From positions 1,426,001 to 1,490,000 of the forward strand of contig JASXTE010000005.1 in assembly GCA_030280995.1 (NCBI GenBank): DNA of 64,000 nt, written 5' to 3'. This DNA is from Hemileia vastatrix. Its lineage: Eukaryota; Basidiomycota; Pucciniomycetes; Pucciniales; Zaghouaniaceae. Under the pieces are notes generated by a model that saw only the letters and a list, made by a program, of their open reading frames with translations, ran no database searches and had not been told where the DNA came from. Of this stretch, positions 31,257 through 43,857 are shown in pieces; position 1 is the stretch's first letter; each line of letters opens with the position of its first letter. The translations under genes were made by a program, and so were the position numbers.

Positions 31257-32957
31257 TAAAGCCTCTCAAAATAATTATGGCTGATTTGATGAAAAAAAGA
31301 GGATTTTGTGATGGGAGATTTTCAACTTCACCAATCCTTATTGTGTTCATTTGTTATAATGATTGAGAATGGTCTTATTGCACAAGACTTAAATTTTTGA
31401 ATTGAAGCAAGGAAGGGGATAATGTCATTGGGGGAACGCGAATATTTTTTCAGGATGCGCGTCTCATCCTTGGTTGTCAAGATCTGCTAAGCGTCATTTC
31501 TTTGCACGTGCTTTAAGCCACCTAGCGTCTTGTTCACACCCTTAAGGCACCTAACCACATCTGAACCTCTCTCACCTTCAAAATTTAACTTCCCTTCACG
31601 TTCCCTGAATACATATCTTTCTCCACTTAGCGTTGTGCAATCCATTCTTCATATTTGAAACCTTGGACCCTGTGATACCTCATTTTCACATTGACATGTA
31701 GCCCATAGTTCTAATTGTACTGGATTCTTTAAATTTATAGCACACGCGGTCCTTAAGGCGCTCGATCTATGGGGGTTATCTGTCCAGAATATTCTTCAGA
31801 TCGGTTTTTTTTCAAAAGAACTCATCTTGAGGGATTTTTTCTGCCCAGACTTCTCATAACCACCCCTACCAGGGTGTTGAATGGTCGTGATTCGAGTCAA
31901 TTCCGCGTTAGAACAAGCTTGGTTTCTTCTACATGTAGATATCCTTGTCATTCCCTTGTAGCTTGTCTGTCTGGAGCTCTTCCTCAATTCGTTGAAACCC
32001 CAGTTCCTCTCTCGGTCTCTCCTTCACTTAGAGAATTATTGTTAGGGTGGTCTTGGTTTAACATGGAGGTAGCTTGCAAGCTGCGTAGGGTAACACTCAT
32101 TAGTAAAACTCTGGTCTCTCAACTTGATGAAGCTATGTTGTCCTTGTATTTTAATGCTGCACTGATAATGTTTTAGCCTTGCTCACTTCTGGACCTTAAA
32201 CCTTTTACATTGTGTTGGTTGTGCGCGTTTCATGGTCATATATTTGTTTATATACGAGGCTCGGTCGCCTTAGCGTAATAAAAACCTTTTACAAAACTTC
32301 CAAAGAATCACTTCCAATTCTACAAAATGCCAGCAAAATCCATAGCGCAAATCCATTCTTTCACGTCTATCTGTTTTATACATAGGTCTCTTATCATTAT
32401 CTTCAAAATTGTTCAAACTAAAAGTATCTACCACTGTTGCATTAAATTTTCAGTAGCAAAATGAATAAATGCCAGGACATTGGTTAATGAGTCGACTGAA
32501 ATCGCCACCGTATGCACCAACATTTACTACTGGAAAGGTAGATTGAATTCTTGACCATCATTTCTGACACTGATTCAGCAAAGAGCAACTTATTGGCAAT
32601 TTCACATATGTCACAAAAATAGTATCTTCCGACATACTCAAGTTTATGTGGCTATAAATTTTGTAGAAGATGGTGTGAAAAATACAATAGTGCCAACAAA
32701 TATTGTTATGTAGTGTTTTGTGAAGGAGAAGTCTTTGGTCTTTGGTATAAGGCCAATGAGTAAATCAGTAATGCGCGACTTATTCAATTAAATGAGCCAG
32801 TTATACCTGTAAATAGGATGGACTTGCTTGAGTAAATTTCAATAAGTATATAAGAAGTAAATACATCAATGAAAAAGGACCTTTGGTATAAAACCAATGA
32901 ATAAATCAGTAATGTGCAACCTAATCAAATAAATGAGCCAGTTATAGCTAGTGATTG
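31257..32957. other. Unassigned region
   Basis: Part of this (31430-32330) is richer in CpG and G+C than its surroundings and contains a 135-codon plus-strand frame at 31769-32176 with no recognisable domain, as well as exon-like and intron-like pieces. It may hold a decayed gene but I cannot model it. Near the right end a block of about 70 bp (CTTTGGTATAA ... TGAGCCAGTTATA) is present twice, at 32737-32805 and 32880-32948. Nothing else is seen. Confidence 0.4.
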
Positions 32958-33459
32958 TAATAGAGGGTATCAAAGTTGACCAATCTGCAATTAAATTAAT
33001 TGTGGATAAAAATTCTTATACCCCAATTATCTTCCACAATTATTTTTGCTAATAATTGGGTTATTAGACATTTTACATGTCAAAGTTGACTTCTTATCTG
33101 ACATTTTTCTACTTGATTTTTCATAACCACATATTGGACAACTTTCTGTCATAGCCACATCTTGCCCTACTTTCATTCATAACCACATCTTTGACTACTC
33201 TCTGGATATGCCTTCTACTGTGCAGCACACCCCCATTCTCATCTCATCCTGTCTATTCTCTCCATTCAGAACACCTCACTATCTAATCTACTTGTTTTTG
33301 CTCCTTTTCATCTTCATTTATCTTAACATGCCCTATCATCATAGATCTTCTCAAAGGCAGCCTTCCCCCAGTTGTTCTTCAAATCGCACTACTCCCTCTT
33401 TCCCCTGCTCAGCTGAGAAATCAAAGACCATTCAATTAAAAAAAGATGATCATCTCATT
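32958..33459 (+). mobile_element. Left end of a Harbinger element, truncated
   Basis: Starts AGAGGGTATCAAAGTTGACC and then follows 50653-51133 closely, including the palindrome around AATTAAATTAATT and the start of the SANT-like gene (MPYHHRSSQRQPSPSCSS at 33329). It stops abruptly at 33459 where the LTR of Gypsy copy B begins. The rest of the element is not found on the other side of the Gypsy copy. Confidence 0.85.
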
Positions 33460-34927
33460 TGTCAGCCTGGATATCTCCAGGACTGAGTAAAAAGTACTTA
33501 TAAGTTATCTTAAACACATGGACTATACATGGGAGCAATAAATTAGAGTACACAAGTAGTATACATAAGTAAATTTATGATAAAATACAAAATATGCCAT
33601 TATAACACCTTATATACATGCATATATCCACCTTTTAAAAGTCTTATGTACTTAATATTAAGTAGAATATGTTAGGGTAATCTTAAGAACCTTAAATATA
33701 AGGCTACATAATTTTTAAGTAGACTTAAAGCTGTTGTTTTCATTGTTTTATGTGAAAAACAAGAAATGTGCTTTAAATCACTTAAAGTTGACTATATGCG
33801 CTATAAATTTAATAATATTAAGAATGTGATTTGACAGATCAATTTAACTTAATTAGGACTATTGATTTGGCTAGTCAAATCCATAAAAATAACACTTTTC
33901 AAATTTGGTGTTTTTTATGCCAGAAATAGCTTCTGTGTACTGGCCACATACTGCCTGCATTTTTAGCAAAGTTAGCTTTTTCACACTATAATTTCCCCAC
34001 ATTCTACGCCAACTGTGGAAAAACATGCTAAAATAGGCAACATGCACTTATTTAGTGTCCTAGTTTAATTACAAATGCATTGATCCTTATTATATGCACT
34101 AATTCAATTAATAACCTCAAGCTTGGTGCTTTGATTCACTACCATGCTTAAATTTGCCTAAATTAGTCAAGGATTTATCCATGCAAGTGCCTGCCAAGGG
34201 CTGCATGTAGTTACCCCACATCTCATGCCCTTTTTTGGGTTTTTGAGTGGTTTCTCAGTCAATTTTGGTTATTTTTGAATAGGGATTTCACATAGTATAA
34301 TTTCATGATTAGTCCCATCATTTCTACTGTTAATCCCCCTTAATATGTATTAATAATTAGTCTTAATTTTCCCTTTTAGTCTTTTATTTCAAATGTATTA
34401 CACACATATATTCTCTTTTTTGCTTATTCTTTATTTTTGATAGATTATCCCTATTACTGCAGGTTTTTGGAAGGTGATATCATTCTAATTATGTTACTGG
34501 TCACTCTTTATGGTGTTGGACATGTCTATTAGTTGGAATGAGGCATCATTAATCATGTATATAGCTGGTAAATGAAGGGGTTCATTGGGAAAGTTATTGT
34601 GTATAAAAGGAGGGGGTTTTTAATCTTGATTTCTACATTCTTTATCATTACAATTCAAATATATAACCAATACAATTACAAAACATATCAATAGCACTTA
34701 TAAAATCTTTGAATAGTATCTGAATTATTACATCTATTTTTCTACCAACTATAAGATTGTAACCCATTTATATTTAATGAGATTAAAATTACTGAAACCC
34801 TTATATTGAGTTATATTTTAATACTTATTGGATTTGTACTACAGTATTCATATAGGACCATTAAAATCTTCTAGAAAACTGACCAATCAAGCTAGTTCAC
34901 ATCTCTGTACTTGACCTCAGCCTGACA
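33460..34927 (+). repeat. 5' LTR of Gypsy copy B
   Basis: 1468 bp, TGTCAGCCTGG ... CAGCCTGACA, with a TATA box at 34602 (TATAAAAG). Immediately followed by ATTGGGGACCTTTCC, the same primer-binding-like sequence as in copy A. Confidence 0.92.
34602..34609 (+). promoter_or_regulatory. TATA box of Gypsy copy B 5' LTR
   Basis: TATAAAAG followed by a G run, 325 bp before the LTR end. The 3' LTR has it at 41923. Confidence 0.65.
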
Positions 34928-35525
34928 ATTGGGGACCTTTCCTCAAGAATTCTGTTGGTTATCTTCCAGTAAGTAAAAATTCAAAAAGAGGCTACAAGTA
35001 AATAAAATCCCTATAGAAATATTTGGATAATTACAACAGGTTGGGGTCACTTATATAGTGATTTCAGAAAAAGAAGCCCTGTTATATAATAAAATTGTGA
35101 TATTGAATCAAAAATTTTACCACTAATTTAACATACAAATTGTTATTAGTGGGAGTCTGTCAATAGACCAATTAATTTTGTGATCTTTGCAGATAATAAA
35201 ACAGTTAATAAAAACTGATTACTTGTTTTCTTTTAAAAGGACTCTTAATCCCTTTTAATTGGTTTGTAAAATTCTTTTGATATTTAGAAAGAATCTTACT
35301 TACAGATTTCCTTTTTTAAATATAAAAACATGGCTACATATTGTAGACCAGTTAAATCAAGTGACCACATAAAAGCATATTTGACTTTTGGCACTTATAG
35401 ATTCAGTTAGTACCTACAAGTGAGCAATAAAATTGTCTTCAGTGGTATTGATTACTACTGATAAAACTCATTTTGAAGTTTTAATATCTCAAATTTCAAT
35501 TTTTTGATTTAAATTCCACATAAAA
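34928..35525 (+). other. Leader of Gypsy copy B
   Basis: Untranslated leader with the primer-binding-like TGGGGACCTTTCC at 34930; AT-rich and otherwise without features. Confidence 0.6.
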
Positions 35526-35616
35526 ATGTGTGACAACAACAATGATATTGTGAGTCATAAGGCAAAACCTTATAGCTTAAGACCTAGAGCTCAAAGACCT
35601 TTTACAGGACATTCAA

Positions 35617-36066
35617 ATGGAGGTCAAGGATTCTCCCACCAACAGCAACACTCCACAGATGTCTCTGGAGGAAAGGGAAAGACTTTTAAAACAAGTATCA
35701 ATAAAGAAAACAAAAAATACTTTACAAGAACAAATTCACTCCCTATCCACTCTTCTAAACACTCTAACAATAAGAGTCAAAATCATAGTAGACCAGATAA
35801 ACAATCTGGAGAAAAGAGCTTCTCAGGGGTTCATAGAAGTTAACCAAGCTCTAGTGGAAATAAAAGCTCAATTAAAAACAGTTGCACCCAAATATTCCAC
35901 AGCCACACCTCCAGCCCAAGATGAGGACCAAAAGATTACTGTAAGCAAATATATGTGGGACCAGTATGCTCAAAACTACAACAACCGTCAACAACAGGGC
36001 TCCAAAAGTCAGCCTTACAGGGGAAAGCCAAGGAGAGGCAGGGTAAATGGAATAAGACCTTGGTAA
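35617..36066 (+). CDS. ORF0 of Gypsy copy B
   Basis: 149 codons from MEVKDSPTNS, or 132 from MSLEERERLL. Leu-rich coiled coil (LQEQIHSLSTLLNTL, IIVDQINNLEKRA), a Pro-rich linker, VSKYMWDQYAQNYNN, a basic tail (GKPRRGRVNG) and the end IRPW. It is the counterpart of 22576-23148 in copy A: the same part order and Trp-stop ending despite low sequence identity. At the junction copy B has TTGGTAA where copy A has ATGGTAA, so the gag ATG is missing here. Confidence 0.55.
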   Translation: MEVKDSPTNSNTPQMSLEERERLLKQVSIKKTKNTLQEQIHSLSTLLNTLTIRVKIIVDQINNLEKRASQGFIEVNQALVEIKAQLKTVAPKYSTATPPAQDEDQKITVSKYMWDQYAQNYNNRQQQGSKSQPYRGKPRRGRVNGIRPW

Positions 36067-36814
36067 GTCATCCATCTTCTCAGGATCAATTATATAATAC
36101 TAACAATGAATTACTTATAGGTAATGAGATTGATAGAGAGTTAATGGATATAATTTATAAAGATTTAAAAAATTATTCATTTGAAAATAGCATGTTAAAC
36201 TTGCCATTACATGATGACAATATACATAGTTTTATTGATCACCAGGATAATACTAGTCACATTAAAATGGAACCAAATGAAGCAGATCTTGACACTGATG
36301 GTGAGTCTTCTGAATTGGACATGGAAAAAATTAAATATTTTTTAAAAAGAAAATCCAATGGAATCAAAAATCATTAGAAAATTATTATTAAGAATTGAAA
36401 AATTAGAAGAATTCTCTGGAGAGTCAAACAATAATACAGAAAGTGTATTTTTAAACCTCACACAATCATTGAGTACCACAGCCAATAGGTTATAAATTAT
36501 TGGAAATTCAAATAATGAATTTAATCAATGAAAATAAAAGATTAAACTCTGAGATTAATAATTTACAAAATAAATTAGAACATTCTCAGAATATTATGGC
36601 TACCATAGAGGGACATGTAAAATTGTCTTTTTCAAATGTGAATGATACCTTAACACATGTACCTGTAATAAAGGATAGGTTACAAAGAGTAGAAATTGAA
36701 ATATCTAAAATTTTAAAAAATACTGAGAAAGTAAAAGATAATACCTCCTATGTGGATAGAGCACCAGTTTTTATGAGACACTCAGATGAAAAATCAATGA
36801 TTGAACATGAAAAT
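36067..36814 (+). pseudogene. Gypsy copy B gag, N-terminal part
   Basis: The frame 35955-36377 continues through NELLIGNEIDRELMDIIYKD to IKYFLKRKSNG and a TAG, and the coiled-coil part follows at 36500-36814 (IMNLINENKRLNSEINNLQN, SNVNDTLTHVPVIKDRL), parallel to copy A 23415-23860. It is interrupted at 36815 by a solo LTR and resumes at 38005. Confidence 0.7.
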
Positions 36815-37999
36815 TGTCAGTATGTCTAGTATATAAGTATGATTTAATAGTGTTTATTAAGTTTATTAATAGTCCTACTACTTATTGATAAATTATTTAG
36901 TTATTAAACCTTAGGGAAAGACTAGTAAAATAGTTATACTCAAAATAACACACAATACTTGGATTTAAATGCGTGCTTAGTGGTGGAAAATAGATGAATA
37001 GAATATAGTTATAGCTTATATAATGATAATATCAACTTATAAAGGTTTTATAATATATTTCTAAATTCTAATAATTGTATTTAAGTGTTTTATTGAATTG
37101 TAGTAAGTAATTGATAATGAATAACCCGTCAAATCCCTCCTTACTTATACCAAAATCCCCTGGAGTGCACAGACCTACAATCCAGATGATGTCACTGCTA
37201 TCCCTAGAAATTACAGAACTGTGAGGGCCCATCACCTCCCCATGGTGTCCACTTCAAGCAGATTCAACACCCAGACCTCTAGTAAGGACCCTCCATCACA
37301 ACTAATGCTAACACAGACCCAAACCATAATTAGAAAATCCAGATAAAAGCAGATATCATAAAGAAACAGGTAAAATAACTAATACAAAAGGAATAAAATG
37401 AAACCCAAAGCATATAAAGGAACCAAATGAAAAGTAAAATCCCCCAATAACATCCCCAAGCATCCATATTAACCCAGCAATGACCTCCCAACCCATAAAT
37501 CCGTGAATATCCATCCAAGGAAGCAGATTAAGTTGTCCAAACTGAGTGTAAGCACCTGAAATAGGTGTATATGCTTCTGTAGGAATTGTGAATCCACTGA
37601 TTACGTCCATAAGACCTAAAATAAGCAGAAAAACAAAGGTTATAAGCTATTAAGAGGCTAAAACCCACTTATAGACCTAAATATACATAATATACTGCAT
37701 ATTTCACTGAATATGAGCTTTATGTATACATTTAAGCTTATGTATGTCAACAATTACTTAATATCACTTATGATAAGTATATTATGACTCCCTTAACACC
37801 TTAATAAGTATTATTAGGCTATGGATAAGCTATTTAAACTATTATAAGTTATATAATAGTGTAATAATTATATATATATGTATTATAATCATATATATAA
37901 TTGTTTTAACCTTATTTTTAAGATATAAGCTTAATTTACTTAAGGTTATCTTATTTTAAGTATAAGAAATACTCAGTCTTAGAGATATCTATGCTGACA
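36815..37999 (+). mobile_element. Solo LTR in gag of Gypsy copy B
   Basis: TGTCAGTATGTCTAG ... TATGCTGACA, 1185 bp, flanked on both sides by AAAAT (36810-36814 and 38000-38004), a 5-bp target duplication. The gag sequence continues on the other side. Sequence unlike the other LTRs here, so a third LTR family, though with the same TGTCAG...CTGACA ends. The middle (37130-37320) is C-rich and not coding. Confidence 0.9.
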
Positions 38000-39034
38000 A
38001 AAATAGTGTCATGGGCTCTGAGAATATAAAATCAGTAAAGGATGAAATAAATGATCATCTTTCTAAGGTAAGTGAATTACTTTATATTCCTCAGGTTAGG
38101 GAAGCAAGAACTAACCAAAAGAACTGGCGTAATTTAAATCATTCCCTTCTTTTGATGGGGATTCAAAGTCTGATTGGAAACAATTCATTCAGAAAATTGA
38201 TAACTAAAATTTTTCATACAAATTGCCAGATGAGGAAATTACATCAAGATTGATATCTTTATTTACAGATGTGGCCTTATTATGGTTTGAATCTGTATTG
38301 ATTGAGGGAATCAATACTCCTGGAATGAATGGAAGGCACTAATTGAAAGGAAATTTGGTGGCCCAAAATTTATAATCACTCAACAAAGATTGTATGAGAA
38401 AACCAGATATAATCCAAATGCTGGAGATAAACCCATGGTATTTTTAATGAATTTAATAAAAATCATGAAAGCCATGGACCCAAAAATGGATTATGATGAG
38501 TGGAAAGAAAAAATAATATATAAATTGCCTATATAAATCAGAGACATTATTGTAGCTAGAACTGAAACCATCAGAGATACTTCTGGGTTTATTAATATAT
38601 GCAATGAAATATTATTGAACCACAAATATGAAACCAGCTATAATAATTACAAGCAAAGTGTTGAGGTAGTAAACCCAAGTAAAAATAAGGTACCAGTGGA
38701 GAAGAAAAAACCTTCATCTCCCCTTGTCACTAAAAGACAAGAAAATAAAACTTGTTACAAATTTAATGAACCTTGGGATAAAGGTCATACTTGTAAGAAA
38801 AGAATAAATGTTATTGAAAACTCACAAGATTCTGAACCAAGTAATCATGATGATGAAAATGAGAGATCCAGTGAGGATTGTAAAAGTAAAATTTCTTACA
38901 GGGATGATGAAAATGAGATATATGTATTAGAAAAGGATATTATGTTCCTGAATGATGCAATACCTCATACAGATACATCTTTAACTTCCATTGAAGAAGC
39001 TGAAATTAGTAAAGATTTATCTCATGATACTTAA
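38000..39034 (+). pseudogene. Gypsy copy B gag, capsid and zinc knuckle
   Basis: Frame pieces SVKDEINDHLSKVSELLY (38030), the capsid core (LIGNNSFRKLITK, then ARTETIRDTSGFINICNE near 38560) and the knuckle CYKFNEPWDKGHTC near 38756, in which the second Cys is Phe. Several frameshifts lie between 38130 and 38615. The order matches copy A 24070-24840. Confidence 0.8.
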
Positions 39035-40575
39035 AAAATAAAACCTATTAGAGCTCCTGTTATTTTATGTGGAAAAGAAATGAATGCCATTCTTGAAACT
39101 GGGGCTGCAGGTGGTGTAGTTTCTCTTAACACATTAATGAAACTTGATGTTAAGTATAAAGAAAAGCTTGAATCTGTAAAGACAAAGAAATAGAGGGGTT
39201 TTGGTTCAGTATTAAATCCAATTGGAAAATCAAAACTGCTAGATTCTTTAAATATAATAATGGATATGTAAGAGCAGTTTGTGAATTTGTGGTAATGGAT
39301 AATAATAATTGTAGTGATTGGTTAATTATTGGCAATGACTTATTGACCAAATTTGGCATTAAACTAGATCCTGCAAATAGTTGCTTCACAATGGGAATGA
39401 ATGGGAAAAGAAAATTCAAGATTTGCTATGAAAATTCAGTTTATTCCATTTCTCCTAAAGAAGAGCAACAGCAAGGTGGAAGAACCACCTCTGAAATGGT
39501 AGAATTGGAAAATGAAATCCAAAAAGCCTCTTTCAGTCCTCAACTCTCAAAAATTGAAGAAAACAATATTTTGAGATTGATAAAATCTTATCCTATGGCA
39601 TTTGCTCATGGTTCAAATGAACTAGGATTGGTCAAAGACCATGAGATGAAATTCTCTTTAGGTTGTGATTTGGATAATATTCCTGGGAGCATGAAGAAGA
39701 AATCTTACCCAGCTTCTCCTGCAAAAAGGAAAGACATTAAAGACAACATTTAAATACTTTTAGAAATGGGTATTGTTGAAAAAGTGGACACAACACCTAA
39801 GTATTGTGTTATTTCACCAGTTTTGATCTCTTATGAAAAAGATAAGGCAAGATTATGTGGTGATTACAGAGCTCTGAATACATTCACTGTAGATGATATT
39901 TACCCTCTACCAAGAATAGCTTATATCCCTGCTACCTTAAAAGGAGAAAAAGATATTTCCTGTCTGGATAGAAACAATGGTTACAACCAGATTTTAAATC
40001 ATTTAAACAGATTACCAAGGTTATATATACACCCTGGTACTAAATACTTTATTCATATGCAACAATTGTGTAGAAAGCATGCAGAGGAATGCATCCAAAA
40101 AGCATTTGAGTATGAAAAGAAAAGGTGGGGTAAATCTCATAAAGAATATGAATTCAAAAAAGGAGATGAAGTCCTAATTTCAACACTACATTTTAACTTA
40201 CAAGGTAATGTTAAATTAAAGGACCCCTTTGTAGGACCTTTTTTAGTAAACAAAATGGTTGGTAATAATGCTGTGGATGTCATATTATATGCCTCATATG
40301 ATAGGAAACATCTGGATTTCCCTATCTCATTATTAAAACCTTACCATGCAAATGATCCTGACTTATTTCCAGAAGGAAGAGGAAGGCCTACAAAGCAGCC
40401 TGAAAAAATTGTGGAAAAATCAGAGATTGAAAAAATCTCAAGAAAAGAAACCTTACTAAAGAAAAAGGAGCTGAGTATTTATTAAGATTTAAGGGAAAAT
40501 CAAATGAATTTGATAAATGGATACCTGAAAAAGAAACTTCAAATTTATCCTCCCTTCTCAAGAAATTTAGACAGA
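39035..40575 (+). pseudogene. Gypsy copy B protease and in-frame RT-to-integrase deletion product
   Basis: The protease motif reads ILETGAAGG, so the catalytic Asp is Glu. The frame 39289-39753 covers the RT N-terminus; after a TAA at 39753 the frame 39766-40485 reads GIVEKVDTTPKYCVISPV, LCGDYRALNTFTVDDIYPLP, then jumps at about 39993 (RNNGYNQ) straight to the integrase C-terminus (KYFIHMQQLCRKHAEECIQK) in the same frame. The YIDD motif, RNase H and integrase core are absent. The degenerate end (KKKELSIY, then a shifted chromodomain-like tail) runs to about 40575. The 239-codon hybrid may be an accident. Confidence 0.82.
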
Positions 40576-40753
40576 AATAAATTTCTGTTTAACCAACTGA
40601 GGGGTTAAAAAACCAGTACTCATAATATTTTATTATGTTTTATTTCTTTAAAGAATTAATCTTTAATGCTACAGAATCTTCTGAATACCTGAAAAATAAA
40701 ATTTAAAAAATGTATAAATTATCATTTTTTTATTATTTTTTTGGGTGGATGAG

Positions 40754-42249
40754 TGTCAGCCTGGATATCCCCAGGACTGAGTAAAAAGTACTAATAAAGT
40801 ATGTTAAACACATGGACAATAAATGGGAACAATAAATAAAAGTACACATGTTGTATACATAAGTAAAAATTATGATAAAATACAATATATGCCATTATAA
40901 CACCTTGTATACACACATATATCCACCTTTTATAAATATTATGTACTTAATATTAAGTTGGGATATTTTAGGGTAATCTTAAGAGCTTTAAATATAAGGC
41001 TACATAATTTTTAAGTAGACTTAAAGCTGTTGTTTTCATTGTTTTATGTGAAAAACAAGAAATGCACTTTAAATCACTTAAAAGTTGACTATATGCGCTA
41101 TAAATTTAATAATATTTAAAATGTGCTTTGACAGATCAATTTTTCTTAATTAGTGATATCTATTTGGCTACTCAAATGCATAAAAATAACACTTTTCAAA
41201 TTTGGTGTTTTTTATGCCAGAAATGGCTTCTGTGTACTGGCCACATACTTCCTGCATTTTTCCCATACGAATAGCTTCAATTTTAGAAAAGTTAGCTTTT
41301 TCACACTATAATTACCCCACATTCTATTCTTACTGTGGGGAAACATGCTAAAGTAGGCAACAGGCACTTATTTAGTGTCCTAATTTAATTATAGGTGCAT
41401 TGACCTTATTATATGCACTAATTTCATTAATAACCTCAAGTTTGGTGCCCTTAATTTACTACCACGCTTAAATTTGCTTAATTTAGTCAATGATTTACCT
41501 GGGCAAGCAACTTACAAGGAATGCATGTAGGTACCCCACATCTCACACCCTTTTTTGGGTTTTTAAGTGATTTCTCAATCAATATTGGTTATTTTTAAAT
41601 GGGGATTTCATGTAGTTTATTATCATAATTAGCCCCATAATTTCTACTGTTGATACTACTTAATAATGTGTAATATTTAGTCTTATTATTTCACTTTTTA
41701 GTCTTTTATTTTAAGGTATTACACACATACACACTCTTTTTTGCTTATTCTTTATTTTTGATGGATTATCCCTATTACTACAGGATTCTGGTGGGTGATA
41801 TCATTCTAATTATGTTACTGGTCACTATTTATGTTTTTGGAAATGTCTATTATTTGGAATGAGGAGTAATTAACCGTTTATAGAGCTGGTAAATCAAGGG
41901 GTTCATTGGGTAAGTTATTGGGTATAAAAGAGGGGGTTTTTGGTCTTGTTTTCTACATTCTTTATCATTACAATCAAATATATAACCAATACAATTACAA
42001 TAAATATCAATAGCACTTACAGAGTTATTGAATAGTATCTAAATTATTACATCTATTTTTCTACCAACTATAAGATTGTAACCCATTCATAATTATTGAG
42101 ATTAAAATTACTGAGACCCTTATATTGAGTTATATTTTAATACTTATTGAATTTGTACTACAGTATTCATATAAGACCATTAAAATCTTCTAGAAAACTG
42201 ACTATTGAAGCTATTTCATGCCTTTGTACTTGATCTCTGCATGAAAACA
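40754..42249 (+). repeat. 3' LTR of Gypsy copy B
   Basis: Begins TGTCAGCCTGGATATCC and follows the 5' LTR throughout with many substitutions. The last 12 bases differ (CTGCATGAAAACA against CAGCCTGACA), so its end is eroded or recombined. TATA box at 41923. Confidence 0.85.
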
Positions 42250-42700
42250 CTCCATCATCTGACATGATTGCAGATGTTTTCACCAAAGCTCTTAGTAAGG
42301 AAAAAATCTAAATTTTGTTAAAAAACTGGTTTAGTTGGTATGATTGTTAACAAGCAGGGGTGTGAAAATACCAATTATCAGTAGCTGTATTTTCTTTCTT
42401 TATTTAATAGTTAATTCCTTTTTCTTCTGAAAAGTGTCTAGACGTGGACGTGCACATTTCCTTTTTGTGGCGTTTCTATCTATGTGCTATTCATTCATAC
42501 CAATACTGTTGAGTGAGGAACTAATGTATGTATTGGGGTTCCATATGTCCCATTTGTCCCTTGTCTTTCTCTCTTGCTCAACAAAAATAATATTAATAAT
42601 ATTTATATTTGTTTTATTTGCTTATTTTGTTTTGATTAATAGGTAAAGGCGGCACATAGACCACATACTGGGGCAGATCATTTTATTGATCTAGCTCTTA
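42250..42700 (+). pseudogene. Copia pol end and 3' LTR remnant
   Basis: SDMIADVFTKALSKEK (42264-42311) is the typical Copia Pol C-terminus (ADIFTKAL), followed by a TAA, a short spacer, a purine tract (AGCAGGGG at about 42353) and TGTGAAAATACC, a probable LTR start at 42361. No right end could be fixed; the sequence to about 42700 is probably LTR. The element is different from the Copia at 17215-30680. Confidence 0.65.
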
Positions 42701-43857
42701 TTTTATTATATAAGGAATCCAAATTCTCTCACCAAGAAAGGAAGTTTAAGAAAAATCATTTGTTCCCATGAGAATTTTTTTTCCAAAAAAAATTTTTATA
42801 AAAAAAGGAAAAAATAAAAAATCATTTTTTTTGAAAGAAAAAAATTAAAAAACAAAATTTCCCATGGTTGCCAGATATTTTTCTTACACTCATTTTTCTC
42901 ACATTTTTTTTGCACATATTATCCTTACACATATTTTTCTTACACATATTTTTTTATCCTTATGTCCCCCCCCTACAATATCCTCGACTCGCGCTGGATA
43001 TCTCCATCAGGGATGTCTGTAAAGATTTTAAGCCTAGGGTAATTGACAGAGGCAGCGAGATCATTATAGAGGGAACATAACCGACTTAAGTAAAGGCCAC
43101 TCGGGACCAACAAATGACGAAATTGATAATTAAAAGCAAAATAAAAAGTATATCTAAATAGTAAAACGGAACAGGTACTACTTGTGGTAAACTACTATAA
43201 TTAACAGTAAGGTTATCTAAGAATTAGGATGATAATTCTGAGTTGACAGCTACGAAATGTTCAGATGATGATGTACCAGAGATATAATATTGGTAAATAA
43301 ATTGGTCAACAAAATAAGATTAGACATCAATTTGGCACATCATCATGGTAAAAAGGATGTTAGATTGGAGGACCTTTGAAGCATAGCATATGGAAACTAC
43401 TAATCTCAACATTATCTTACTTAGTGGGTAGTGCAGGTGTCAACATTTTTTTCCTGATGATTGTAGAATTGAGAAACTGTAATATTTAAACTGACCGTTA
43501 GCTAATGGCTAATAAAACATATTAAACTACTACTGCAACCGTAAGTTACATTAATTAATTCCATAATAATTTCACTGTGTCAAATGTAAATCTTGATTAA
43601 ATATTTTATATCTTCAAAATATTGTAAATGTTTATAATTATTTTCTTATCGTCTCACGATTTCAAGAATCAGAAAAGAAAAGATTTTTGCATTAGAACCA
43701 TTAGCCCAACAATGAGCTGGGGACCCCATTCTCAACACATTCCAAAGATAATATGATTAAAATGACAGCTATATTGACAGATCGCTGGTCTTTTCCAATT
43801 TTTCGCCCTTTTTAGTTGGATTGGAAAAATTTCGTTTTGTAACATCCTAAATACAAT
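42701..43857. other. Unassigned AT-rich region
   Basis: A/T runs at 42770-42860 and a 70-codon hydrophobic frame at 42868-43080 that I do not trust. No gene, repeat or element end is recognised. Confidence 0.4.

Larger units (their letters stand above)
33460..42249 (+). mobile_element. Gypsy copy B, internally deleted, related to copy A
   Basis: LTRs 33460-34927 and 40754 to about 42249 (TGTCAGCCTGGATATC ...) look about 90% identical, so this copy is older than copy A. Internal gene order and protein blocks parallel copy A. RT from its middle, RNase H and most of integrase are deleted. Its left flank is Harbinger sequence and its right flank is Copia pol, and no target duplication joins them, so the copy or its surroundings were rearranged. 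A solo LTR sits inside gag. Confidence 0.9.

Noticed and set aside
31769..32176. 135-codon frame in unassigned DNA
   Set aside because: No domain, no splice or start context, and the minus strand is also partly open. Mentioned only within the region description.
42868..43080. Possible small secreted protein (MPDIFLTLIFLTFF...)
   Set aside because: The hydrophobic part comes from CTTACACATATTTTT-like repeats; no introns, no homologous block and no conserved Cys pattern.
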